DNA of 64,000 nucleotides. Origin: Tretioscincus oriximinensis. Lineage: Eukaryota > Chordata > Lepidosauria > Squamata > Gymnophthalmidae. Under the pieces are notes generated by a model, which did not search any database, had not been told where the DNA came from, and saw nothing but the letters and a program-made list of their open reading frames with translations. Location of the stretch: the NCBI GenBank assembly GCA_022410635.1, contig JAJVDF010000016.1:1992508-2056507 (forward strand), in the 5' to 3' direction. Made by a program: the position numbers and the translations under genes. Numbering within the stretch: the stretch's first letter is position 1; the number at the start of each line of letters is the position of its first letter. Below, piece after piece: positions 63,926-64,000 of this stretch.

Positions 63926-64000
63926 TAGGGTTGCCATACGTCCCGGTAAACCGGGACATTCATGGTTTTAGGGACCATTTTACTGTCCCGGCTGGATTTT
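63926..64000. mobile_element. hAT-like element, family B, copy 3 (cut by window end)
   Basis: TAGGGTTGCCATACGTCCCG starts as in copies at 15022 and 19796, then diverges (GGGACATTCATGGTTTTAGG, CCATTTTACTGTCCCGGCTG) while keeping the sense of the subterminal region. The right end lies outside the window. Confidence 0.75.

Overview
This window reads as non-coding DNA from a squamate reptile (lizard or snake; a gecko-like lizard is possible but not provable here). The basis is the mix of elements: CR1, L2, L1 and a Bov-B LINE fragment side by side, a Penelope-like element (PLE), a tRNA-derived SINE with a (TTC)n tail, a CORE/MIR-type SINE with an L2 tail, and several families of non-autonomous DNA transposons. 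Scattered single n bases look like draft-assembly ambiguities. I found no intact host gene. The only host-gene sequence I can name is a processed pseudogene of POLR2J (RNA polymerase II subunit RPB11) at 43797-44240.

Layout. 1-9.9 kb: AT-rich DNA with CR1 3' ends (one split by a SINE), a foldback hAT-like element with an 8-bp target duplication, an L2 reverse-transcriptase scrap and a 1.06-kb TIR element. 9.9-20.3 kb: an LTR-like repeat, a SINE split by a TIR element, two mariner-type MITEs, two hAT-like elements with perfect 8-bp duplications, and one PLE copy nested in another. 20.3-34.1 kb: more PLE, SINE, CR1 and LTR-like copies, a 1.58-kb L2 with an open RT frame (27381-28958), a compound triplet array, and a frameshifted L2 (32065-34121). 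34-44 kb: PLE copies (one with a 13-bp target duplication), a mosaic of SINE and DNA-transposon pieces, Bov-B, a polypyrimidine tract, an L1 with a 17-bp target duplication, then the POLR2J pseudogene. 44-64 kb: the largest PLE copy, with GIY-YIG endonuclease remains (48912-50079), TIR elements, an L2 nested inside a CR1 (54770-58104), L1 3' ends and more hAT-like copies.

The elements interact by insertion and mobilisation, not as a pathway. LINE machinery explains the SINEs and the pseudogene. Absent autonomous transposases explain the foldback and TIR elements. Several nests give relative ages: L2 is younger than its CR1 host, a SINE is younger than the CR1 at 3.4 kb, and a TIR element is younger than the SINE at 10.8 kb.

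Most interesting signal: at least seven palindromic repeats that look like unrelated MITEs are better explained as differently truncated inverted dimers of one PLE. They share a one-sided terminal extension of about 34 bp and a degenerate hammerhead-ribozyme-like core. The largest copy still encodes a broken GIY-YIG domain. Family names below are from pattern recognition only; no database search was run.
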